From the NCBI GenBank assembly GCA_040384625.1, contig JAZKIW010000006.1, forward strand, positions 19,041 through 83,040: 64,000 bases of DNA. Reading direction: 5' to 3'. This document shows, in pieces, positions 8,450 through 17,400 of the stretch (positions are counted from its first letter, which is position 1; each line of letters begins with the position of its first letter). A program made the translations under genes and the position numbers. This DNA comes from CADEEN01 sp040384625 (GTDB taxonomy: Bacteria; Pseudomonadota; Gammaproteobacteria; Burkholderiales; Burkholderiaceae_C). The notes below the pieces were generated by a model, which saw only the letters and a program-made list of their open reading frames with translations, did no database searches and was not told where the DNA came from.

Positions 8450-9412
8450 TCAAGCCGCCATCGGCACCAGGAAGTCGCGGCTGATCCCCACGCCCAGGTC
8501 ACCGACACGGTCGAGGAATTGCGTCAGGTAGGCATGCAGGCCGGTGGCCAGGATCTCGTCGGTGTTGCCGTACTGCAGATCGCTGCGCAGGCGCCCGGCA
8601 CGGCGCAAGGTCTCGGCGCTCTGGGCGTTGGCCACCAGGGCCAGGTTGGAGACCACCTCGTTCATGCACGCCGCCAGCGAGCGCGGCATGTCGGGGCGCA
8701 GGATCAGCAACTCGGCGACCTTGTCGGGTCGGATTACGTTGCGGTAGACCTTGCGATAGACCTCGAACCCGGAAACGGAACGCAGGATCGCGCTCCAGTG
8801 ATAGAAGTCGACCTCGTGGCCCTCCTTGGCCTGGCCGCCGAAGTAGTCACTGCCGCCCAGGGCCTGGAACTTCACATCCAACAGGCGCGCGGTGTTGTCG
8901 GCGCGTTCGAGGAAGGTGCCGATGCGCAGGAAGTGCAGGGCCTCGTCCTGCAACATGGTGCCGACCGTCACACCACGCGACAGGTGCGAGCGGGTCTTCA
9001 CGCGCTCGAGCATCGGCCCCGGGTCGCGCAGCACGGATTCGGCACGCAAGGCCTTGTTGAACTCGAGCCAGGTCTGGTTCTGCGTCTCCCAGACTTCGGT
9101 GGTCAGCGCACCCCGCACCGCTCGGGCGTTCTCGCGCGCAGCGCGAACGCAGGACAGGATCGACGACGAGTTGCTTTCGTCGCGGATCATGAAGTCCATG
9201 ACATTGCGCGAGCTGACCTCGCCATAGCGCTTGGCGAAGCTGCCGGTCAGCTCACTGATCGACAGCAGGCCGCGCCAGCCCTGCTCGGCGGCGTCCTGCG
9301 ACTGCGGCAGCAGCGACATCTCGTAATTGACGCCCAGCATGCGGGCGGTGTTCTCGGCGCGCTCCATGTAGCGCGCCATCCAGAACAGGTGGTCTGCGGT
9401 GCGAGACAACAT
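8450..9412 (-). CDS. Alpha-E domain protein (DUF403)
   Basis: 320 aa, a stand-alone alpha-E domain: an all-helical family rich in conserved acidic residues. The N-terminal signature MLSRTADHLFWMARYMERAE is diagnostic, and LFWMARYMERAENTARML repeats the pattern in the fused protein at 11810-14386. No catalytic activity has been established. The family is almost always found beside a circularly permuted ATP-grasp protein and a transglutaminase-like protein, as here, and is thought to act with them. It starts 3 bases after the ATP-grasp stop and is last in its operon. Confidence 0.93.
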   Translation of the reverse strand: MLSRTADHLFWMARYMERAENTARMLGVNYEMSLLPQSQDAAEQGWRGLLSISELTGSFAKRYGEVSSRNVMDFMIRDESNSSSILSCVRAARENARAVRGALTTEVWETQNQTWLEFNKALRAESVLRDPGPMLERVKTRSHLSRGVTVGTMLQDEALHFLRIGTFLERADNTARLLDVKFQALGGSDYFGGQAKEGHEVDFYHWSAILRSVSGFEVYRKVYRNVIRPDKVAELLILRPDMPRSLAACMNEVVSNLALVANAQSAETLRRAGRLRSDLQYGNTDEILATGLHAYLTQFLDRVGDLGVGISRDFLVPMAA

Positions 9413-9415
9413 GGC

Positions 9416-10852
9416 CTATACCTCCAGAACCCAGGTGTCTTTGGTGCCACCACCCTGAGACGAGTTGACGACCAGGGAGCCCTCCTTCAGCGCCACGCGC
9501 GTCAGGCCACCGGGCACCATCTGCACGCTCTTGCCCGACAACACGAAGGGCCGCAAATCAATGTGGCGCGGCGCAATGCCCGACTCGACGAAGGTCGGGC
9601 AGGTCGACAGTGCCAGGGTCGGCTGGGCGACGTAGTTGGTCGGATTGGCCAGCAACGCGGCGCGGAAATCCTCGATCTCCTGCTTGCTCGCCGCCGGGCC
9701 GACCAGCATGCCGTAGCCACCGGCGCCGTGCACTTCCTTGACCACCAGTTCGGCCAGGTGGTCGAGCACGTACTGCAAATCGCCCTTGTCGCGGCACAGG
9801 TAGGTCGGCACGTTCTGCAGGATCGGCTTCTCGCCAAGGTAGAACTCGATCATCTTCGGCACGTAGGGATAGATGCTCTTGTCGTCGGCGACGCCGGTTC
9901 CGATGGCGTTGGACAGGGTCACGTTGCCTGCGCGGTAGACGTCGAGCAAGCCGGCGCAGCCCAGGGTGCTGTCGGGCCGGAAGGCCTTGGGGTCGAGGAA
10001 GTCGTCATCGACACGGCGGTAGATCACGTCGATGCGACGCGGGCCCTGTGTGGTGCGCATGAAGACGAATCCGTCCTCGACGAACAGGTCCTGGCCCTCA
10101 AGCAGCTCGACACCCATCTGCTGGGCCAGGAAGGCATGCTCGAAGTAGGCGCTGTTGTACATGCCGGGCGTCAGCACCACCACGGTCGGATCATTGGCGC
10201 TGGCCGGCGCCAGCGAGCGCAGGGTCTCGAGCAGCATGTCGGGGTAGTGCGCCACCGGCTCGATGCGGTGCTGGCTGAACAGCTCGGGGAACAGCCGCAT
10301 CATCATCTTGCGGTTCTCGAGCATGTAGCTCACGCCGCTGGGCACGCGCAGGTTGTCTTCGAGCACGTAATAGGTACCGCTGCCGTCTGCCGCGGCGGCA
10401 CGCACGATGTCGATGCCGGCGATCTGCGAATAGACGTTGCCTGGCACGTCGACGCCCACCATCTCGGGCCGGAACTGCGAGTTGCGCTCGATCTGCTCGG
10501 CCGGCACGATACCCGCCTTGAGGATCTCCTGGCCGTGGTAGACGTCGTGGATGAAGCGGTTCAACGCCGTGACGCGCTGCGCCAGACCACGTTCCATGTC
10601 GCGCCACTCGTCTGCCGGGATGATGCGTGGGATCAGGTCGAAGGGGATCAGGCGCTCGGTTCCTGAACCGTCTTCGTCCTTTGCACCATAGACGGCAAAG
10701 GTGATGCCGACCCGGCGGAAGATCACCTCGGCTTCCTCGCGCCGCGTGCGCATCGCGTCGCCCGGCTGTTCGGCCAGCCAGCGTGCGTAGCTGCGGTAAT
10801 GCTCGCGCACTGCCTCGGGGCTGCGGTACATCTCGTCGAATGCTCTGCTCAT
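9416..10852 (-). CDS. Circularly permuted ATP-grasp protein (putative amidoligase)
   Basis: 478 aa. Family motifs: DEMYRSPEAVREHY at the N-terminus, LEDNLRVPSGVSYMLENR (165-181), VVLTPGMYNSAYFEHAFLA, RRVDDDFLDP (279-288), and VVKEVHGAGGYGM (370-382), which holds the expected ATP-binding lysine K372. It ends GGGTKDTWVLEV. By family it is predicted to be an ATP-dependent carboxylate-amine ligase; substrate unknown. Two starts compete. ATG 10882 overlaps the transglutaminase stop (TGATG), but ATG 10852 has GAGGAG eight bases upstream and gives the usual N-terminus, so I chose 10852. Confidence 0.92.
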   Translation of the reverse strand: MSRAFDEMYRSPEAVREHYRSYARWLAEQPGDAMRTRREEAEVIFRRVGITFAVYGAKDEDGSGTERLIPFDLIPRIIPADEWRDMERGLAQRVTALNRFIHDVYHGQEILKAGIVPAEQIERNSQFRPEMVGVDVPGNVYSQIAGIDIVRAAAADGSGTYYVLEDNLRVPSGVSYMLENRKMMMRLFPELFSQHRIEPVAHYPDMLLETLRSLAPASANDPTVVVLTPGMYNSAYFEHAFLAQQMGVELLEGQDLFVEDGFVFMRTTQGPRRIDVIYRRVDDDFLDPKAFRPDSTLGCAGLLDVYRAGNVTLSNAIGTGVADDKSIYPYVPKMIEFYLGEKPILQNVPTYLCRDKGDLQYVLDHLAELVVKEVHGAGGYGMLVGPAASKQEIEDFRAALLANPTNYVAQPTLALSTCPTFVESGIAPRHIDLRPFVLSGKSVQMVPGGLTRVALKEGSLVVNSSQGGGTKDTWVLEV

Positions 10853-10881
10853 GGACACGGCTCCTCGCAATTCCTTTGCCA

Positions 10882-11805
10882 TCACGCCAGCTGGCGCGTC
10901 CGCACCTGCACCTCGAAACGGTGTTCGCCACCACCACGGATCACGCCGCGCAGTGGCGTGACATCGCCATAGTCGCGCCCAACGGCCAGCCGCACGTGGC
11001 CGGTCGAGGGCAGGATCCCGTTGGTCGGGTCCAGTTCGAGCCACTGCGCCGGCGTCCCGTCGCTGCTCGGGCACCAGAGTGCGACCCAGGCGTGCGACGC
11101 GTCCGTGCCCAACATCGGTGCGCCGCCCGCACCTCCTTCGGGCGCGGTCGTCAGCAGGTAGCCGCTGACGTAGCGTGCGGCCAGGCCCATCGCCCGCAAG
11201 GCACCGATCATCAGGTGTGCGAAGTCCTGGCACACCCCTTCGCGTGTGCTCAGCACCTCGGCCAGGGGCGTGTCGATGTCGGTGCTCGCGCTGCAGTAGC
11301 TGAAGTTCTCGTGGATGCGCGCCAGCAGGTCGATCACCGCCTCTCCGATCGGTCGACCCGGTGCGAACGCGGGCTGGGCCAACGCGCGCAGCGCCGGCAG
11401 CGCAGGTACGAAGGGGGAGGCGAACACGAATTCAGTGGCCGGCTCGAAGGGCGCGCCTGCGACGTAACGCAGGCGCTCGCGCACCGTCTCCCAGGGCTCG
11501 GTGACTGCAGGGTCGAACGACGACGTGGCCGACACGCGCACGCGGCTCGCCGTGCGCACCTGCAGTTCGCGGTGCGGCATGGTCACGGTGAAGCAGCAAC
11601 GCTGATTGCCCAGGCGGTCGGGGTCGCTGCGCCGGTGCAGCGGGGGCGGGTCGATGCGCAGCTCGAAGTCCTGCACCTGCTGGGTCGCGTCGTCGCGCGG
11701 GCGTAGGTAGGCCAGGTGCTGCGCCATGTCGACCGGTGCGGTGTAGCGGTAGCGCGTCACATGCTCGATCTCGAGCAGCGCGGCCGGTGCGGACGAAAGG
11801 GTCAT
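10882..11805 (-). CDS. Transglutaminase-like cysteine protease-fold protein
   Basis: 307 aa. An N-terminal bacterial transglutaminase-associated beta domain (LEIEHVTRYRY start) is followed by a transglutaminase core with a complete triad: Cys192 in EGVCQDFAH, His238 in ASHAWVALW, and Asp259 in ELDPTNG. There is no signal peptide, so it should be cytoplasmic. Relatives may be peptidases or amide hydrolases rather than true cross-linking enzymes. It is 4 bases downstream of the fused ATP-grasp/alpha-E gene and directly upstream of the free-standing ATP-grasp gene. The start is ATG 11805; the frame runs 23 codons further but without family similarity. Confidence 0.92.
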   Translation of the reverse strand: MTLSSAPAALLEIEHVTRYRYTAPVDMAQHLAYLRPRDDATQQVQDFELRIDPPPLHRRSDPDRLGNQRCCFTVTMPHRELQVRTASRVRVSATSSFDPAVTEPWETVRERLRYVAGAPFEPATEFVFASPFVPALPALRALAQPAFAPGRPIGEAVIDLLARIHENFSYCSASTDIDTPLAEVLSTREGVCQDFAHLMIGALRAMGLAARYVSGYLLTTAPEGGAGGAPMLGTDASHAWVALWCPSSDGTPAQWLELDPTNGILPSTGHVRLAVGRDYGDVTPLRGVIRGGGEHRFEVQVRTRQLA

Positions 11806-11809
11806 GGCA

Positions 11810-14386
11810 TCACACGCGCTGCATGCCGTCGGTACCGTCGGCATGCGCAAAATAGCGCTGGCCGATGGCATCACTGAGCCTGGCGACGCTGGCCTGCAGG
11901 CGCTGCGCCAGTTGCAGCAGCTGCCGACGCATCAGGGCGTCGTCGGCGCCGGCGCTCTCGACCAGTTGAGCGAGCGAGAGGCCCGCGCCGTGCGGGGGCA
12001 GCATTTCGCGCAGCGCGCTGCGGGCCTCGTCGGAACCCGGCAGCTTGCCCAGTTCGGTGCGCAGGCGGCGCAGGGTCCCGGCGAAGGCGCGCGGGTTGCT
12101 GTCGTCCTGCACCAGCAGATCGGCCAGGGCGAGCAGGTCTTCATGGCGCTGGTAGCGCGCGCGAAAGGTGATGCGGCTGTCGAACAGCTCGAGCAGCAAC
12201 TCGGTAGTGGCAGCCGAGCCGCCGCGCGGGTCGAAGGCTTGCAGCAAGGTCGCCAGGGTGGCGGCCATGCCCGCCATGCGCTCGATCAGGCGACCGACCG
12301 ACAGCAGGCGCCAGCCGTGGTCACGCGTCATGCGGTCGGTCTGGGTGCCCGTGACGGCCGCCAGTTGCAGCGTCAAGCGCTGCAGGGCCGGCAGGGCCTG
12401 CGCCGCACTGGGCACACGCACGCGCAGCGCTTCGAAGTGGCCGTGAAAGTCGTCGCCCATGCGCCGCACCAGGCCCCATTGTTCGGGCGAAAGGCGCTCG
12501 CGCAGCGCACCTGCCACGCGCGCCAGGGCTTGCAGGTTGAAGTCGATGCCGGCATCGCGCTGGGTCAGGGCCGCCAGCAAGTTGCGTTCGAACAGCGCCG
12601 TCGAGCGCTCGGCCCCGGGCGTGCCGGCCGGCACCAAGGCCTGGGATTCAATCAATTCGGACATCGCTGCCAGCAGCGGCGCAGCGACCTCGTCGTCGCC
12701 GTCGACCAGGTCGAGCGCAGCACGCGCCAAGCGCACCGCCTGCTCGGTGCGCTCGGTGTAGCGGCCGAGCCAGAACAGGTTCTCGGCCGTGCGGCTGGCC
12801 ACCGGCGGCCGACGCGCGGCGAGGTCGCTCAGGCCCAGACGTTGCGGCAGCATCGAGAAGGTATCGACCGGCCCGTCGGTCAGGACCCAGGTGTCGAGGC
12901 TGGTGCCGCCCTGGGCCATCGACACCGACAGCGGCGCCCGCGTGGCCACGCGCGTCAATCCCCCGGGCAACACGTGCCAGCGCTCGGCGGCATCGGCAAT
13001 GGCGTAGACGCGCAGCAGCGCCGGCCGCGCCGACAGCCTGCCGCCGGGCAGCGGCAAGGCCGCGCGCGATGGCGGCAGATGGCCCTGCACGGTGTAGGCG
13101 CCAGGGTCGGCCTCGATGCGCTGCTGGATGGCCGCGGTGTCGAACGCACCGATGCGCCTGGCGCCCTCGCCGCTGCCGCTGAAGGCGGGGCGCAGGACCA
13201 GACCGTCCAGATCGCCCCGCACCGCCTGCCAGGCGGCCTCTTCACCGCACCACCAGGTGGCCAGCGACGGCAGGCTCAGTTCGTCGCCGAGCAGCTTGCG
13301 GCAGATGGCCGGCAGAAAACCCTGCACCGCGCTCGATTCGAGAAAGCCGCTGCCCAGGGCATTGGCCAGCACCAGGTTCTGCGCGCGCAGCACTTGCACC
13401 AGGCCGGGCACGCCGAGGGCCGAATCGGGGCGCAGCTCGAGCGGGTCGCAGTAGTCGTCGTCCAGGCGCCGAAGCAAGCCGTGCACCGGCTGCAAGCCCT
13501 CAACGGTGCGCAGGAAGAGGCGCTCGCCACGCACCGTGAGGTCGGCCCCCTCGACCAGGGGCAAGCCCAGGTAGCGCGCCAGGTAGGCGTGCTCGAAATA
13601 AGTCTCGCTGTACGGCCCCGGTGTCAGCAGGGCCACGCGCGGCGTGCTGCCGTCGCCCAGCCGCGCGGCCACTTCGCCGGCCTGTTGCTGAACGGTGTCG
13701 AGCAGGCGTCGGTAACCCGAGGCGATGTGCTGCACGCGCAGTTCGCGAAACGCCTCCGGGAACAGGCGGGAGACGATCAGCCGGTTGTGCAGCACGTAGC
13801 CCAGGCCGGACGGCGACTGGGTGCGTTGCGAAATCACCCACCAGCGACCGTCGGGCCCACGCGCGACGTCGAAGGCCACGATGTGCAGGTGCATGCCGCC
13901 GACCGGCGCCACGCCGTGCAAGGGGCGCAGATAGCCGCTGTGCCGAAAGACCAGAGCCGGCGGCAGCAAAGCCTCGTGCAGCAGGCGCTGCGGGCCGTAC
14001 AGGTCGGCCAGCATGGTCCCGAGCAGGCGTGCGCGCTGCAGCACGCCGCGCTCGATCAAGGCCCAGTCGGCCGGCTCGATGATGAGTGGAAGGGCTTCCA
14101 GCGACCAGGGTCGCGCGGCGATCGGCTGCGAGGCATCGGCGGCATGCAGGTTGTGCGTGACGCCGTCGGCCCGGATCTGCTGCGCGATCGACACGCGCTG
14201 CCGCTCGAACACCTGCGCCAGATCGTCGTGCAGCGCGGGCGCGGCATCGAAGAAGCGCCGCCAGACGGGGCGCAGACTGCCGTCCGCGTCACGGCATTCG
14301 TCCCAGCTGTCACCAGCCGCCGGTTCGGCGAGGTCGAAGGCCTGCGGCAGCAAGGCTTTGGCTTGGGTGGCAGGCAGGCTGGACAA
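11810..14386 (-). CDS. Fused circularly permuted ATP-grasp / alpha-E protein
   Basis: 858 aa. Residues about 1-510 are a second, divergent ATP-grasp protein (SPSGLGYVLHNR at 191-202, ALLTPGPYSETYFEHAYLA, RRLDDDYCDP, and GGTSLDTWVL near 493-502). Residues about 530-858 are an alpha-E domain (SRTAENLFWLGRYTER). The fusion indicates that the two separate proteins at 8450-10852 act together. The ATP-binding lysine position of the stand-alone copy (VVKEVHG) reads VLRPAFSG here, with Arg399, so nucleotide binding may differ. It sits 52 bases downstream of the large transglutaminase-like gene and is followed closely by the small one. Confidence 0.92.
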   Translation of the reverse strand: MSSLPATQAKALLPQAFDLAEPAAGDSWDECRDADGSLRPVWRRFFDAAPALHDDLAQVFERQRVSIAQQIRADGVTHNLHAADASQPIAARPWSLEALPLIIEPADWALIERGVLQRARLLGTMLADLYGPQRLLHEALLPPALVFRHSGYLRPLHGVAPVGGMHLHIVAFDVARGPDGRWWVISQRTQSPSGLGYVLHNRLIVSRLFPEAFRELRVQHIASGYRRLLDTVQQQAGEVAARLGDGSTPRVALLTPGPYSETYFEHAYLARYLGLPLVEGADLTVRGERLFLRTVEGLQPVHGLLRRLDDDYCDPLELRPDSALGVPGLVQVLRAQNLVLANALGSGFLESSAVQGFLPAICRKLLGDELSLPSLATWWCGEEAAWQAVRGDLDGLVLRPAFSGSGEGARRIGAFDTAAIQQRIEADPGAYTVQGHLPPSRAALPLPGGRLSARPALLRVYAIADAAERWHVLPGGLTRVATRAPLSVSMAQGGTSLDTWVLTDGPVDTFSMLPQRLGLSDLAARRPPVASRTAENLFWLGRYTERTEQAVRLARAALDLVDGDDEVAAPLLAAMSELIESQALVPAGTPGAERSTALFERNLLAALTQRDAGIDFNLQALARVAGALRERLSPEQWGLVRRMGDDFHGHFEALRVRVPSAAQALPALQRLTLQLAAVTGTQTDRMTRDHGWRLLSVGRLIERMAGMAATLATLLQAFDPRGGSAATTELLLELFDSRITFRARYQRHEDLLALADLLVQDDSNPRAFAGTLRRLRTELGKLPGSDEARSALREMLPPHGAGLSLAQLVESAGADDALMRRQLLQLAQRLQASVARLSDAIGQRYFAHADGTDGMQRV

Positions 14387-14438
14387 CGGTTGACGGCGTC
14401 AGTGGAGGGAAGGCAGCGGCGCTGACCGCGGGTCCACG

Positions 14439-17400
14439 TTAGCCGAGCCTCAGGTCCAGCGTGCACGGGAATTCCCGGCTCGGTGCCGAGCGCGAAACCA
14501 CCATCCGCCCCGGCGTGTGGCCGATCGGGAAGAAGCGCGCCAGGCGCCGGCTCTCGGCCTCGTAGGCATTCACCGGGAAGGTGTCATGGTTGCGCCCACC
14601 CGGATGCGCCACGTGATAACGGCAGCCGCCGAGCGAGCGTTCGGACCAGGTGTCGACCAGGTCGAAGGTCAGCGGCGCATGCGCCTTGATGGTCGGGTGC
14701 AGGGACGACGGCGCCGTCCAGGCGCGGTAGCGCACGCCGCAGACGAACTCGCCGACGCGCCCGGTGGCCTGCAGGGGCAGCGCACGACCGTTGACGGTGA
14801 CCACATGGCGGTTGCCGTTCAGGCCACTGGCCTTGATCTCGATCCGTTCCAGTGTTGAGTCGACATAGCGCACGGTGCCGCCTGGTGCGCCCTCCTCGCC
14901 CATCACATGCCAGGGTTCGAGCGCATTGCGCAAGGCCAACTGCACGCCGGCCGCGGCCATCTCGCCGATGCGCGGGAAGCGGAACTCGAAGTGCGGTGCG
15001 AACCAGTCGACATCGAATGCGAAGCCCGCGCCCTGCAGGTCGGCCATCACGTCGTCGAAGTCGGCCTGCACGAAAGTCGGCAGTAGGAATCGGTCGTGCA
15101 GGCCGGTGCCCCAGCGTGTCAGGCGCGTCGCGCCGCGGCCGCTGTAGGGGGTACGCCAGAACCAGGTCACCAGCGAGCGCAGCAGTAGCTGTTGCGCCAG
15201 GCTCATGCGTGCATGCGGCGGCATCTCGAAGGCGCGCAGTTCCAGCAGGCCGAGGCGGCCGGTGGGGCCGTCGGGCGAGTACAGCTTGTCGATGCAGAAC
15301 TCGGAGCGATGGGTGTTGCCGGTGGCGTCGATCAGCAGGTTGCGCAGGGCGCGGTCGATCAGCCACGGCGGTACCTCCGCGCCGCGTTCGCGCATCTGGC
15401 GCTCCAGCTCGGCCAGCGCGATCTCGATCTCGTAGACCTGATCGTGCCGCGCCTCGTCGATGCGCGGCGCCTGGCTCGTCGGGCCGATGAACAGGCCGGA
15501 GAACAGGTAGGACAGGCTGGGATGGTTGTGCCAGTAAGTGAGCAGGCTGCCCAGCAGGTCGGGCCGGCGCAGGAAGGGGCTGTCGGCCGGTGTCGCGCCA
15601 CCGAGCACGAAGTGGTTGCCGCCGCCCGTGCCGGTATGTCGGCCGTCGAGCATGAACTTCTCGGTCGACAGGCGGGTATGGTGCGCAGTCTCGTAGAGGA
15701 ACTCGGTGTGGTCCACCAATTCGCTCCAGTTGTGCGCCGGGTGGATGTTGACCTCGATCACCCCCGGGTCGGGCGTGACCTGCAGCATCTTCAGGCGCGG
15801 GTCGCGCGGCGGCGGGTAGCCCTCGAGCACGATCTTCAGGCCCAGTTCGGCCGTCGTGGCTTCGACGGCGGCCAGCAACTCGAGGTAGTCATCGAGCGCG
15901 GCCAGGGGCGGCATGAAGACATAGATGACGCCGCGCTTCTCGCCCTCGCCCGTCTCGGCCTTCGGACCGCTCATGCGCCGCGGATCGCGCACTTCGACGC
16001 ACAAGGCGGTGCGGGTGATATCGGTTGCGCTGGCGAAGCGCTTCGGCGCCGCAGGAGCGGTGGCATTGCCCGGCGCTCGCGCCGAAGGTGTCGCCGTACC
16101 CACTTCGAACTGTCGCTTCAGCACCACCTGCGCCGGCAGCGCATCGCGCGGCGCAAACGGGTCCTGCTCGATCAGCTGCGGCGCCTCCGACTTCTTCACC
16201 CAGGGCAGAGAATCAAGCGGCAGCCGGTAGCCCATCGGCGAGTCGCCCGGCAACAGCAGTAGACGGTCGTCGCGCAGGAACCAGGGGCCGGTCTGCCAGC
16301 GCGGGCCGCGCAGCGGCGCGTCTTCATCGCGGCGCAAAGGCAGCAGGTGGCCGACGACCTGCGACAAGCCTTGATCGAACACGCGCCGCAGACGCGCGCG
16401 CTCCATCTCGTCGTCGAGACGCGAATCGAAGGGGTCGACGTTGACCGGCAGGCGCCTTTCGCGCCACAAGTAGTACCAGGTGTCCTCGTAGGCCGGCATG
16501 ATGAACTTGGGATCGAGGCCGAGCTTGTCGGTCAACGCCGCCAAGAAGCGACCCGCGTCGGCGGCGGTGTGGCGCTGCGGTTCGCGTTCGTCTGCAAACA
16601 GCGTCGGATCGTTCCAGCACGGCTGGCCATCGGCGCGCCAGGCGATCGACAGGGCCCAGCGCGGCAGCTGCTCACCCGGATACCACTTGCCCTGGCCGAA
16701 GTGCAGGAAGCCACCCGCGCCGTAGCGGTCGCGCAGCTTCATCGTCAGGCCCTGGGCCAGGCCGCGCTTGGTCGGCCCCAGGGCGTCGGTGTTCCACTCC
16801 GCCCCCTCGCGGTCGTCGACCGAGACGAAAGTTGGCTCGCCGCCCATCGTCAAGCGCACGTCACCGGCCTCGAGTTGTTCGTCGACGCGGTGGCCCAGGG
16901 CGACGATGGCCTGCCACTGATCGTCGCTGTACGGCAGCGTGACGCGCGGCGACTCGTGGATGCGCGTCACCGCCATGCGATGCTCGAACGACACCTCGCA
17001 GTCGTCGACCGCCCCGCTCACTGGCGCGGCGCTCGACGGTTCGGGCGTGCAGGCCACCGGGATGTGGCCCTCGCCCGCCATCAGGCCGGAGGTCGGATCG
17101 AAGCCGATCCAGCCGGCGCCGGGCAGGTAGACCTCGCACCAGGCGTGCAGGTCGGTGAAGTCGACCTCGGCCCCGCTCGGGCCGTCCAGCGCCTTGACGT
17201 CGGGCTTCAGCTGGATCAGGTAGCCCGAAACGAAACGCGCCGCGAGGCCCAGGTGGCGCAGCACTTGCACCATCAGCCAGCCGCTGTCGCGGCACGAGCC
17301 GCTGGCGTTGACGAGGGTCACCTCGGGCGTCTGCACGCCCGGCTCCATACGGATCAGGTAGCGGATGTCCTTCTGCAGACGCTGGTTCAGGCCGACCAGG

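Noticed and set aside
8291..10666. 791-codon plus-strand open frame
   Set aside because: Antisense to the alpha-E and ATP-grasp genes. High His/Gln/Ala composition and no recognised domain.
10853..10882. Start at ATG 10882 for the stand-alone ATP-grasp gene
   Set aside because: It overlaps the preceding stop (TGATG) but adds ten non-conserved residues, whereas ATG 10852 has a strong GAGGAG ribosome site.
11804..14425. 873-codon open frame on the plus strand
   Set aside because: Exact antisense shadow of the ATP-grasp/alpha-E fusion gene. Its protein is Gln/Arg/Ala/Gly-rich with no family motifs, as expected for high-GC reverse frames.
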